Part shown: positions 61,101 through 64,000 of the stretch, piece after piece
Numbering within the stretch: the first letter of the stretch is position 1
How the letters are laid out: the number at the start of each line of letters is the position of its first letter
Origin: Zoroaster sp. YZ-2022
Lineage: Eukaryota; Echinodermata; Asteroidea; Forcipulatida; Zoroasteridae
Length of the DNA stretch: 64,000 bases
Assembly: GCA_029582265.1 (NCBI GenBank)
Contig: CM055830.1
Location: forward strand, 30,545,172-30,609,171
Reading direction: 5' to 3'
Notes under the pieces: model-generated
Database searches by the model: none
The model's input: only the letters and a program-made list of their open reading frames with translations
Told to the model about the DNA's origin: nothing
Made by a program: the position numbers and the translations under genes

Positions 61101-63261
61101 TTTATACACATGTAGCATGTTGGTAGATGGTTGTCACTGATTTTAAAACAAAACTGTATCCGTCTCATTTGAAAAAAATGAATCACTGCATGTTAGAAAT
61201 GTTCACTTTTTTACTAATTATAAAATGATTTCTATCCATACAGTTTATCTTGTTAATCATTATATAGCATTTTCATGCCAAGAACATCTTTGATCTCAAT
61301 CTTTTCATTAAATAGTGCTTTTATTTTCAAATCTGAAACTCATATAACAGGGTAAGAAAGCCAAAAGTCAGGTAAGATTATGCGTGATGGAAAGCCTGGC
61401 TGCTATATTTTGCGATCATGTGTGTTTTCTTCCTCGGCCATTTTCAAATACCAAGCCCACCATTTTAACAATTTCTTTACATTTTTCCACCCTATTTCTC
61501 CTCCAAACACAACACAAAAATGCTTCTCATAAATCGGCCAGTCCTTGCCATGGATAGTAAGTTCGGTCTTCCATTTTAAATTAATTGTAGATGTTCCTTG
61601 TTCCTTTTTGTGCTGGCTTTTTCCCCCTTAATCAGGGATGAGTCTGGCTGTGGGAAAAACTTTAACTGAAGATGGTCTCTGGGGTATGCCTAGGATGTTT
61701 GAAATTTATTTATGAAAAATACCTGAATTCAGCTGATTCACTGAGTAGACTCATCCCTGCTATTTTAGTTTTTGCCATGGCATAACCAAAATCCCCCCGA
61801 TTTCCCCCCTTCTCCACTTAATGAAATTAAAATGTCTGTATATGGACTGTCTGTCAGTTTAGTAAGCAGTTGATCATTTTATTTTGTTCTCACTGTCAGT
61901 TTAGTGATTAGTTGATCATTTATTTTTATTTTTTTGTGGGGGGTGGGGAGGTGCTTTGTATTTCTGTCTTTGTTGGGACATCTGGGTATTACATTTTAAA
62001 TTAGTATATTAAACTGTATCCATTTTGTGTCCATGTTTTGTCAATTCCGTCCAACTTCCGTCATAAAGACATTATTGCTACCTTGTTGCCCACCTTGCAT
62101 GGGGTTAAACAAAACCTGTACATGTGTGTGCTCTGAAATGTAGTCTAGTACAAAGAAGTGCTTCCAATACCTATGCTGTTTATTTTGTTCATACTTTGGT
62201 ATATCTTTTGTCTGGTGCATTAGGATATTAAACTGTATCCATTTTGTGTCCTTGAACAAGTTCTTGCTTCACCCTTCCACGGGGTTAAAAAAAAAAAAAC
62301 TAGTTTTGTGTGTGCTGAAATGTAGTCTAGTATCCTGCCTGCCACTGTGCAGAAGGTACAGAGTAGTACAAACACAGCAATGCATCCGACCATTCTGATT
62401 CCTGTACAATAATATGCACGTATTCTATCTCATATTACATTATGTGTGTTTGTTTCACTGGTAGACGGCATCAATGGTAGTTGGTATCCCCAGTAGGTTG
62501 TTTGCACATGTAGATGCAATATTAATTTAGTCATAGATTGTGCCCATTGTTGTGTAAATACATTGTACATTGTCGAAACGGAACTTTATCTATAACTTTG
62601 ATATTATTGCTTGTACTTTTGAGCTGAAAATGCATGCAACTTTAAATGCAAATGGTTCAATTGAGATATAATTACAATGCCAAATTTCATTTATGATATT
62701 AAGTGAAAAATCCCCTTTGTTTGTTTGTTTATAGTTGAGACAGAAAACGGTCGTAGACTGATTTGATTCAATTGTTTGTTTGTCAATAGTTAGAAACAGA
62801 AAACAGTTATAGACTAATTTGATTCACACTGGGAACAGTTCTTGAAATGTGCATTTTTTTTTTAACAAACGATCTTTTACAGTCATAATTTTGGAAATTA
62901 ATCATCAGCATTTACAATTAACACAAAAAATGATATTTTCCAGAAAATAGTGTTTCCATAATGCTAAAAAGATATGTTCAAGAATTAATGCCCCTCAAAT
63001 TTCTTCCCAAACAGCGGAGTCTGCAGTGCCAAAGATGGACAGTGCACCGGTCTGGACATATCCCCCGCTGGACAAATGAGCCATGACCCGATGGATGACC
63101 CCATGATTGACCCCATGATTGACCCCTTGACACCCCCTCCACCGAAGTCTGCCGATGCCGTGATGAGGTCCAACCAGCTGATGGTGAACGGCGAAGGGCG
63201 GCTACGAAGCATCAGCAACCCTGACCAGCAGCAGAATGGTGCTAGCCCCAATATGCTACAG
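22008..63261 (+). CDS. EPB41L5: Band 4.1-like protein 5 (Yurt/EPB41L5), 5' fifteen exons
   Basis: Fifteen exons join in frame with consistent phases to 731 codons: 22008-22175, 34079-34183, 42556-42598, 44294-44372, 45570-45667, 46296-46416, 47961-48048, 49345-49503, 49948-50117, 51193-51305, 52385-52457, 55020-55321, 55883-56225, 59775-59858, 63015-63261. The last ends at a donor, so the gene continues outside the window. The family is a cortical FERM adaptor that binds Crumbs tails and regulates apical-basal polarity and epithelial-mesenchymal transition. The FERM domain spans about residues 43-330, with [92 protein letters not shown] and GSRFRYSG. A basic FERM-adjacent segment ([20 protein letters not shown]) follows at about 350-380. 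The C-terminal half is low complexity and poorly conserved. EPB41L4A/B is less likely given the near-identity of these motifs to EPB41L5. Confidence 0.93.
22526..22589 (-). repeat. 16-bp array, four copies (left terminus)
   Basis: Unit CGTACCCAAGTCGTTT on the + strand; the inverse of the right array at 23610-23688. Confidence 0.9.
22706..22794. mobile_element. 90-bp TTAACCC MITE (family C), copy 1
   Basis: Ends TTAACCCTAACTCCCTA and TAGGGAGTTAGGGTTAA, 17-base inverted repeats including TTAA. It sits in one of two local duplicates; the other duplicate (22818-22886) lacks it and reads CCTCATTAATAC, consistent with an empty TTAA site. Confidence 0.88.
22991..22997 (+). promoter_or_regulatory. 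TATA box upstream of PHD-finger ORF
   Basis: TATAAAAAG lies 110 bases before the ATG at 23107. Between them a 29-base segment containing AAGATTCAAGAACTTTCCAG is tandemly duplicated. Confidence 0.45.
23107..23334 (+). pseudogene. PHD-type zinc finger, transposon-related, with stop
   Basis: Reading from ATG 23107 gives [20 protein letters not shown], then CERC, a TAG at 23185-23187, [20 protein letters not shown] and VVWICAPC, ending TAA 23332-23334. Ligands follow C-x2-C, C-x2-C, H-x2-C, C-x2-C, a C4HC3 PHD pattern. Similar fingers occur near the start of some MULE- or retroelement-encoded proteins in marine invertebrates, from memory. The internal stop makes it a relic unless it is read through. 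Confidence 0.6.
23610..23688 (+). repeat. 16-bp array, five copies (right terminus)
   Basis: Unit GGGTACGAAACGACTT, the reverse complement of the array at 22526-22589. Confidence 0.9.
26122..26350 (+). repeat. Degenerate tandem repeat, 45-55 bp unit
   Basis: Five copies of a unit like CATCCTTCCTCAATCACACA, AAATAACACAGAACA. The same motif appears singly at about 25640, 25750 and 26950. Confidence 0.7.
26350..26946. mobile_element. Mariner-like foldback element, 597 bp
   Basis: Two 211-base inverted arms (26350-26560, 26736-26946) start CAGGGTGTCCCCATAAAAAG and end in its complement. TA flanks both ends (26348-26349, 26947-26948). The 175-base centre has no ORF, so it is non-autonomous. CAGGGTGTCCC termini are common in mariner-type families. 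Confidence 0.88.
29219..29427. mobile_element. Family A foldback MITE
   Basis: TTAAAGGGACAGTATCATCA at the left and ATGATAAGTCCCTTTTAA at the right, with GGCATGGAATCGG and CCGATTCCATGCC-type inverted inner blocks. Confidence 0.85.
30373..30672 (+). repeat. 31-bp minisatellite, about ten copies
   Basis: Unit AGCCCATTATGTCCGCAGGC, TTATTATGTCC, itself made of two similar halves. It opens all three forward frames, so the ORFs here are artefacts. Confidence 0.85.
31017..31106. mobile_element. 90-bp TTAACCC MITE (family C), copy 2
   Basis: Same ends as 22706-22794. The centre reads AATCCTTCAAAATCCTCCAA in the same orientation as copy 1. Confidence 0.9.
33265..33490 (+). repeat. Dispersed repeat related to the 58-bp array, single unit
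   Basis: AAGTAGCCACCAAGGAAAG, AAATTAAACATCCAGGAGGT and CCTCTAGACCAAAAGGAGAC correspond to 2370-2620, but only one unit is present. Confidence 0.75.
34079..34183 (+). CDS. EPB41L5: EPB41L5 exon 2
   Basis: The exon has 35 codons in phase 0-0 after TTTTTTTCCCAG, ending at donor GTAAGT. It encodes [20 protein letters not shown] and then [15 protein letters not shown], the end of the FERM F1 lobe (compare the -DYFGL- motif of all band 4.1 proteins). Confidence 0.9.
34694..34820 (+). repeat. Dispersed repeat, half of a MITE
   Basis: Shares TTCATGTATGCGCACTGCGC, CATACATGAACCAATGA and ACCTTCTTT with 60716-60830, where it forms one side of an element carrying a SINE. Confidence 0.65.
34839..35326 (+). 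mobile_element. Compound SINE, second copy of 9683-10165
   Basis: GGGTTCGAGCCCCGGTCGTG, the CTTCGGATGGGACGTAAAGC segment, a second head and a body with the unusual duplicated GAGCCTTATGAGCCTTATGA are shared with 9683-10165. The first tRNA-like head is 5' truncated here. Confidence 0.9.
35327..35702 (+). mobile_element. tRNA-derived SINE, full length
   Basis: Head GGAGTGCCATGGTCGAGCCG, B box GGGTTCGAATCCC, body and (ATT)n tail; inserted directly after the tail of the previous SINE. Confidence 0.9.
36535..36915 (+). repeat. Dispersed repeat family H, longest copy
   Basis: Runs from AAAGTCTCCGGTTTCTGGTC through CACATAGGGGTATGAACGTT and CCATCACCGCACCGATTTTG. ORFs through it are spurious. Confidence 0.78.
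37537..37958. mobile_element. hAT-like MITE with 8-bp target duplication
   Basis: Inverted ends TAAGCTTGGGC and GCTCAAGCCTA, with CGATA-rich arms (AATATCGCGATAC; GATATATCGTGG). ATTTGCAT flanks both sides (37529-37536, 37959-37966), an 8-bp duplication typical of hAT elements. Length 422 bp. Confidence 0.85.
38322..38405 (+). repeat. 12-bp tandem repeat
   Basis: Unit GGTAACCCCCA, about seven copies, the last two diverged. Confidence 0.85.
38600..38945. repeat. Dispersed repeat family L, copy 2
   Basis: ACCACGGCATTGTACTCCAA, ATGCGCGCACGCACAA, GCCGGGTAAGTCTCCCAGAA and CCATTGTTCTTGGGGTAGTA are shared with 45812-46215 and, in the other orientation, 3273-3510. Confidence 0.78.
40582..41053. mobile_element. 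TTAACCC-ended element with ATCC-rich internal repeats
   Basis: Ends TTAACCCTAACCCCTTGGG and CAGGGTGGTTAGGGTTAA. The inside has about eight irregular copies of ATCCTGAATCCGCCAAAATC in both orientations. Confidence 0.7.
41927..42302 (+). mobile_element. tRNA-derived SINE, full length
   Basis: Head GGAGTGCCACGGTCAAGCGG, B box GGGTTCGAATCCC, common body and (ATT)n tail. It lies 250 bases upstream of EPB41L5 exon 3. Confidence 0.9.
42556..42598 (+). CDS. EPB41L5: EPB41L5 exon 3 (43 bp)
   Basis: A very short exon after TTTTTTTTTCAG reads [14 protein letters not shown], equivalent to HWLD-TK-IKKQ-K in EPB41L5. It exits in phase 1 with donor GTAAGT. Confidence 0.88.
43045..43267. mobile_element. 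Family A foldback MITE
   Basis: TTAAAGGGGCAGTATCATCA at the left, GTGACTATATTGTCCCTTTAA-type right end, with CCGTTGCTCTTGCATAAATG in the centre. Confidence 0.88.
43321..43410. mobile_element. 90-bp TTAACCC MITE (family C), copy 3
   Basis: Same 17-base ends; the centre is inverted compared with copies 1 and 2 (GTTGGAGGATTTTGAAGGAT). Confidence 0.92.
44294..44372 (+). CDS. EPB41L5: EPB41L5 exon 4
   Basis: The exon starts after TTCTTTACAG and encodes [20 protein letters not shown] followed by HEELT. The [14 protein letters not shown] motif is highly characteristic of EPB41L5 and the related EPB41L4. It ends at AA|GTAAGT in phase 2. Confidence 0.92.
44625..44848. mobile_element. Family A foldback MITE
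   Basis: TTAAAGGGACAGTATCGTCA at the left, ATTATGACAATACTGCCCCT TTAA at the right. It lies between EPB41L5 exons 4 and 5. Confidence 0.88.
45431..45520. mobile_element. 90-bp TTAACCC MITE (family C), copy 4
   Basis: Nearly identical to copy 3, same orientation; ends 49 bases before EPB41L5 exon 5. Confidence 0.92.
45570..45667 (+). CDS. EPB41L5: EPB41L5 exon 5
   Basis: The exon starts after TGTGGACAG and encodes [19 protein letters not shown] and then [13 protein letters not shown], the first helices of the FERM F2 lobe. It ends at T|GTAAGT in phase 1. Confidence 0.92.
45812..46215. repeat. Dispersed repeat family L, copy 3
   Basis: Between exons 5 and 6. AAGTCTATTACCTACATGAA starts it and the inverted CTTCATGTAGGCAATAGACT ends it, so the family is a foldback of about 400 bp. 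Confidence 0.82.
46296..46416 (+). CDS. EPB41L5: EPB41L5 exon 6
   Basis: The exon starts after TTTCTTTCCAG and encodes [39 protein letters not shown]. The AELGDYD-xEH motif of F2 is nearly intact. It ends at AA|GTGAGA in phase 2. Confidence 0.93.
46657..47713 (+). repeat. 76-bp satellite array 1, about 14 copies
   Basis: Unit: ATTGGTAATGTTGGCTAAAC, TGCTTCTATGAGTACGCTTA, CTCTCTTTGAATCAAGATAT, ACATACAAGGTACATC. Period 76 checked from positions 46731 and 46807. One copy has a CAAATGT-type insertion near 47475. It lies in intron 6 of EPB41L5, followed by AACCAACCTGTGAAAGTTTC. Confidence 0.95.
47961..48048 (+). CDS. EPB41L5: EPB41L5 exon 7
   Basis: The exon starts after GTCTTGTCAG and encodes [20 protein letters not shown] then YGVDMHYVM, an almost invariant F2-F3 junction in this subfamily. 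Phase out is 0 with donor GTGAGT. Confidence 0.93.
48450..48620 (+). repeat. 12-bp tandem repeat
   Basis: Unit GGTAACTCGTGT with variants (GGTAACTCATGT, ATAACTGGCATG), about 14 copies, in intron 7. Confidence 0.88.
48793..49054. mobile_element. Tc1-type MITE, complete (262 bp)
   Basis: 29-base inverted ends starting CTACTCAAAACAATTTAGGG, flanked by TA at 48791-48792 and 49055-49056. The interior lacks coding capacity. A right-part copy is at 258-396. Confidence 0.88.
49345..49503 (+). CDS. EPB41L5: EPB41L5 exon 8
   Basis: The exon has 53 codons in phase 0-0. It encodes [20 protein letters not shown], then [18 protein letters not shown] and a stretch ending VVEDDEQ. This is the phosphotyrosine-binding/PH-like F3 lobe. 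Confidence 0.93.
49948..50117 (+). CDS. EPB41L5: EPB41L5 exon 9
   Basis: After a C-rich tract and CCCCTAG the exon encodes [40 protein letters not shown] and [11 protein letters not shown]. The [16 protein letters not shown] motif is the hallmark end of the F3 lobe. It leaves in phase 2 at AG|GTCAGG. Confidence 0.93.
50132..50385 (+). repeat. About 105-bp tandem repeat after EPB41L5 exon 9
   Basis: Two and a half copies containing ATACCATTTCTGTGAAGGGG, AACTGGAAG and CAAACCTTTATTGGACAGAC, beginning only 15 bases past the exon 9 donor. Confidence 0.85.
51193..51305 (+). CDS. EPB41L5: EPB41L5 exon 10 (FERM-adjacent region)
   Basis: The exon completes the SG codon pair and encodes [35 protein letters not shown]. 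The FERM-adjacent segment is basic and serine-rich; in relatives it is a phosphorylation site cluster. The donor AAG|GTTGGA is weak, but phase 1 fits the next exon exactly. Confidence 0.85.
51771..51990 (+). repeat. 69-bp tandem repeat, about three copies
   Basis: Unit GTAACTACAGATAGGAGTCT, GTCAAGGGTAGACACAAGAA, AGTCAAATTAACACTTCTCA; copies are almost identical. It sits in intron 10. Confidence 0.92.
52008..52321. mobile_element. TTAACCC-ended element
   Basis: Starts TTAACCCTAACCTTCCC and ends GGGAGTTACGGTTAA; holds GGATTTTGGAGGATTGAGG and, at 52190-52321, a block shared with 3137-3263. It ends 63 bases before exon 11. Confidence 0.7.
52385..52457 (+). CDS. EPB41L5: EPB41L5 exon 11 (Ala-rich)
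   Basis: The exon starts after CTCTGCAG and ends at GA|GTAAGC. It encodes [20 protein letters not shown] then IQKA, an alanine-rich probable helix not seen in human EPB41L5 that I recall. Support is from matched phases on both sides and good splice sites. Confidence 0.72.
53130..54620 (-). repeat. 76-bp satellite array 2, about 19-20 copies
   Basis: The same unit as array 1 on the opposite strand: GATTCAAAGAGAGTAAGCGT, ACTCATAGAAGCAGTTTGGC, CAACATTACCAATGCTGTAC. It lies in intron 11, preceded by the inverted flank GAAACTTTAACAGGTTGGTT. Confidence 0.95.
54630..55000. repeat. Dispersed foldback family D fragment
   Basis: CCCGACGCAAGAATTTCACC, TTCTGACAACTTTTTTGTG and CTTTCTAAAAGGAAATTATG match 63500-63745. 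Confidence 0.65.
55020..55321 (+). CDS. EPB41L5: EPB41L5 exon 12
   Basis: After TTTCATTGCAG the exon encodes 100 codons: [15 protein letters not shown] near the start, a Ser/Thr/Pro-rich middle, and [18 protein letters not shown] at the end. It is open only in this frame, with phase 1 exit at GA|GTAAGT. It is disordered, lineage-specific tail sequence. Confidence 0.8.
55438..55638. mobile_element. Family A foldback MITE, left end damaged
   Basis: ATCATCACTATCAGCAGGGC begins it without the TTAAAGGG end; the right end GACGATACTGTCCTTTTAA is intact. Confidence 0.8.
55883..56225 (+). CDS. EPB41L5: EPB41L5 exon 13
   Basis: The exon starts after CCATGCTAG and ends at CCG|GTAAGG. It carries 113 full codons, including [37 protein letters not shown] and [13 protein letters not shown]. 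Third positions are more G/C-rich than the flanking intron, as expected for coding DNA. Confidence 0.82.
56330..56505 (+). repeat. About 40-bp tandem repeat after EPB41L5 exon 13
   Basis: Four to five degenerate copies of CAAATTCCAGCCAAAATGGC, TGCCAAGTTTCTGT. It begins about 100 bases past the exon 13 donor. Confidence 0.8.
57206..57735 (+). repeat. 76-bp satellite array 3, seven copies
   Basis: Same unit and orientation as array 1, in intron 13. It is followed after 50 bases by AACCAACCTGTGAAAGTTTC, the same flank that follows array 1. A lone diverged unit in inverse orientation is at about 59565-59640. Confidence 0.95.
58234..59509. mobile_element. TTAACCCTCC-ended element (family E), with nested insertion
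   Basis: Ends TTAACCCTCCTACACATAG and TGATTGTAGGAGGGTTAA. It contains the insert 58454-59207. A 240-bp relative is at 17983-18222. TTAA and a CCC start fit piggyBac-like ends. Confidence 0.72.
58454..59207. mobile_element. Nested 754-bp element with 7-8 bp target duplication
   Basis: Inverted ends CATGGAGGAAGAAAACAGAA and TTCTGTTTTCTTCCTCCATG (about 29 bases). CTGAGAC flanks it at 58447-58453 and 59208-59214. The interior is CpG-rich (CGCGGGC, GCGCGCAATGCGCATG) compared with its surroundings and has no long ORF. Likely a non-autonomous hAT or MULE element. Confidence 0.78.
59775..59858 (+). CDS. EPB41L5: EPB41L5 exon 14
   Basis: An 84-bp exon after TTGTTTCCAG with donor GT|GTAAGT. It reads [20 protein letters not shown] and KSFSSMQN. 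It keeps phase 2 on both sides, so it could be skipped without shifting the frame. The exon is absent from simple long-ORF searches and is supported only by splice sites, phase and composition. Confidence 0.65.
60373..60714 (+). mobile_element. tRNA-derived SINE, head truncated
   Basis: TGATTTGTGTTCTGATGGCT onward, B box GGGTTCGAATCCC, body and (ATT)n tail. It lacks the A box and lies inside a MITE whose ends carry AAGGGCGCCCTCG (60330) and GAGGGCGCCTTTC (60811). Confidence 0.85.
61351..61371 (+). other. Possible 21-bp microexon of EPB41L5
   Basis: ATAACAG precedes a 21-base segment which is followed by GTAAGA. Its length is a multiple of three, so it would insert seven residues between exons 14 and 15 without shifting the frame. 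It is purely motif-based. Confidence 0.15.
63015..63261 (+). CDS. EPB41L5: EPB41L5 exon 15 (last in window)
   Basis: After TCCCAAACAG the exon encodes [19 protein letters not shown], a short internal repeat [20 protein letters not shown], and [20 protein letters not shown]. It ends at a donor GTAACA in phase 0, so at least one further exon lies downstream. Reading through the donor gives 22 more codons and a TGA at 63328-63330, overlapping an AATAAA at 63307. Confidence 0.78.
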
Positions 63262-63330
63262 GTAACACACCACGGAGCGGGGAAAATGTCAAAGGATTTT
63301 ACTTGCAATAAAGAAATAGATTTGTGGTGA
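63262..63330 (+). other. Possible retained-intron C terminus and poly(A) signal of EPB41L5
   Basis: Read-through of the exon 15 donor stays open for 22 codons to TGA 63328-63330, and an AATAAA occurs at 63307-63312. EPB41L5 relatives have alternative short C-terminal isoforms, so intronic polyadenylation is conceivable here, but no transcript evidence is available. Confidence 0.2.
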
Positions 63331-63349
63331 CACCATGTGAAAGTAATCT

Positions 63350-63745
63350 CTTGTTTTTGGCTTTTTTTAACAGCAATTTCCCCCAAAAAATGTTTTCATT
63401 GGAACATTGCTATTTTATTTGAAGAAAGAAAAACAAATACTTCGAAATGAAATATTTCTCAAAAATAATCATAAGAGGCATGCAAGGGCAAAAATCAAAT
63501 CGGTTGTTTATCACCAGACGCAAGAATTTCATCAATCTAACCATGCATTTACAGTAAATATTTACTGAAATGAATTTATGGTTGGTCCCGTAATTTTGGC
63601 ACAGTTTTACTGTAAATCCAAGATTCTGACAACTATTTTGTGGAATATCTCATTGTAAAGCATTTCTTTTCCTTTCTAAAAGGAAATTATCAATGTTCCA
63701 ACGTAAACTAGAAATTAAGGAAATTGCCAGTAAAACACAAGCTAT
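63350..63745. repeat. Foldback element family D, most complete copy
   Basis: Left arm CAGCAATTTCCCCCAAAAAA, TTCATTGGAACATT; right arm AATGTTCCAACGTAAACT and GGAAATTGCCAGTAAAAC inverted to it. Fragments occur at 468-545, 28189-28300, 29440-29510, 54630-55000 and 59970-60060. Confidence 0.7.
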
Positions 63746-64000
63746 ACATCTTGATTCTGTGACATCTTGACATTTTGATTCTGTGCACTCATCCCATTTT
63801 CTCGTGAAGGTGATGAAAGCATGCGGATCAAAACAGTTCTTTTCATTGCCACTCATAACTCAAAGAGAGATTACTTCCATATGGTATTACCACAAACATA
63901 TACCATTCACAGCCTCAGTGATGTCTTTAATTCACTTGCATGTTTACCTGCACCAGTTTATTTGTGCATTTGACGAATTTGTAGAAGTTCATTTGTGTAT

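Larger units (their letters stand above)
59859..63014 (+). other. EPB41L5 intron 14
   Basis: Apart from the SINE/MITE at 60310-60835, it has a local duplication of about 130 bases (62003-62155 and 62221-62335, sharing TATTAAACTGTATCCATTTT and GAAATGTAGTCTAGTA) and a 60-base duplication around 62715-62825 (GTTTGTTTGT, AGAAACAGAAAAC). The rest, 60840-62000 and 62340-62700, shows nothing recognisable. Confidence 0.55.

Noticed and set aside
2164..63261. PTPN4 and EPB41L5 as tandem duplicates because both have FERM domains
   Set aside because: The visible parts are a PTP domain and a FERM domain from different subfamilies; linkage alone does not show duplication.

Overview
The window is genomic DNA from an animal, not a bacterium or virus. 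It has three protein-coding genes with canonical GT-AG introns. A large part of the introns and intergenic DNA is interspersed or tandem repeats: tRNA-derived SINEs with ATT-rich tails, many foldback/MITE elements, minisatellites, and frequent TACATG runs. The protein sequences and the repeat style suggest a marine invertebrate deuterostome; an echinoderm such as a sea star is my best guess, inferred from general familiarity and not proven.

Layout. (1) Bases 2164-12567, + strand: six 3' coding exons of a PTPN4/PTPN3-type protein tyrosine phosphatase, including the WPD loop, the [10 protein letters not shown] active site and the stop codon; earlier exons lie upstream of the window. (2) Bases 19599-20510, - strand: an intact single-exon TMEM177 gene (mitochondrial COX2-assembly protein), tail-to-tail with the phosphatase. 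(3) Bases 22008-63261, + strand: fifteen in-phase coding exons (731 codons) of an EPB41L5/Yurt-type FERM protein, starting head-to-head with TMEM177 about 1.5 kb away and running out of the window. The human orthologues TMEM177, PTPN4 and EPB41L5 are also neighbours (2q14.2, from memory), so this looks like an ancient linkage group with TMEM177 moved or inverted.

Mobile and repetitive DNA. A 1536-bp Tc1-type transposon (7969-9504) has perfect 24-bp terminal inverted repeats, TA duplications and a frameshifted transposase whose second catalytic Asp is replaced. Many non-autonomous elements use TTAA targets and have CCC- or AGGG-starting ends (piggyBac-like), including four copies of a 90-bp element. 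A hAT-like MITE with an 8-bp duplication lies at 37537-37958, a 597-bp mariner-like foldback at 26350-26946, and a degenerate 1.2-kb element with a broken PHD-finger ORF and inverted 16-bp arrays at 22519-23696. Minisatellites include a 51-bp x about 26 array inside a foldback element (6486-7821) and three 76-bp arrays of alternating orientation in EPB41L5 introns (46657-47713, 53130-54620, 57206-57735).

How the genes relate. PTPN4 and EPB41L5 families are both cortical FERM proteins acting at membrane/cytoskeleton junctions; TMEM177 is mitochondrial and probably linked by position only. No new multi-gene system was found. The most unusual features are the repeat architecture inside EPB41L5, the nested expanded foldback elements and the conserved gene neighbourhood.
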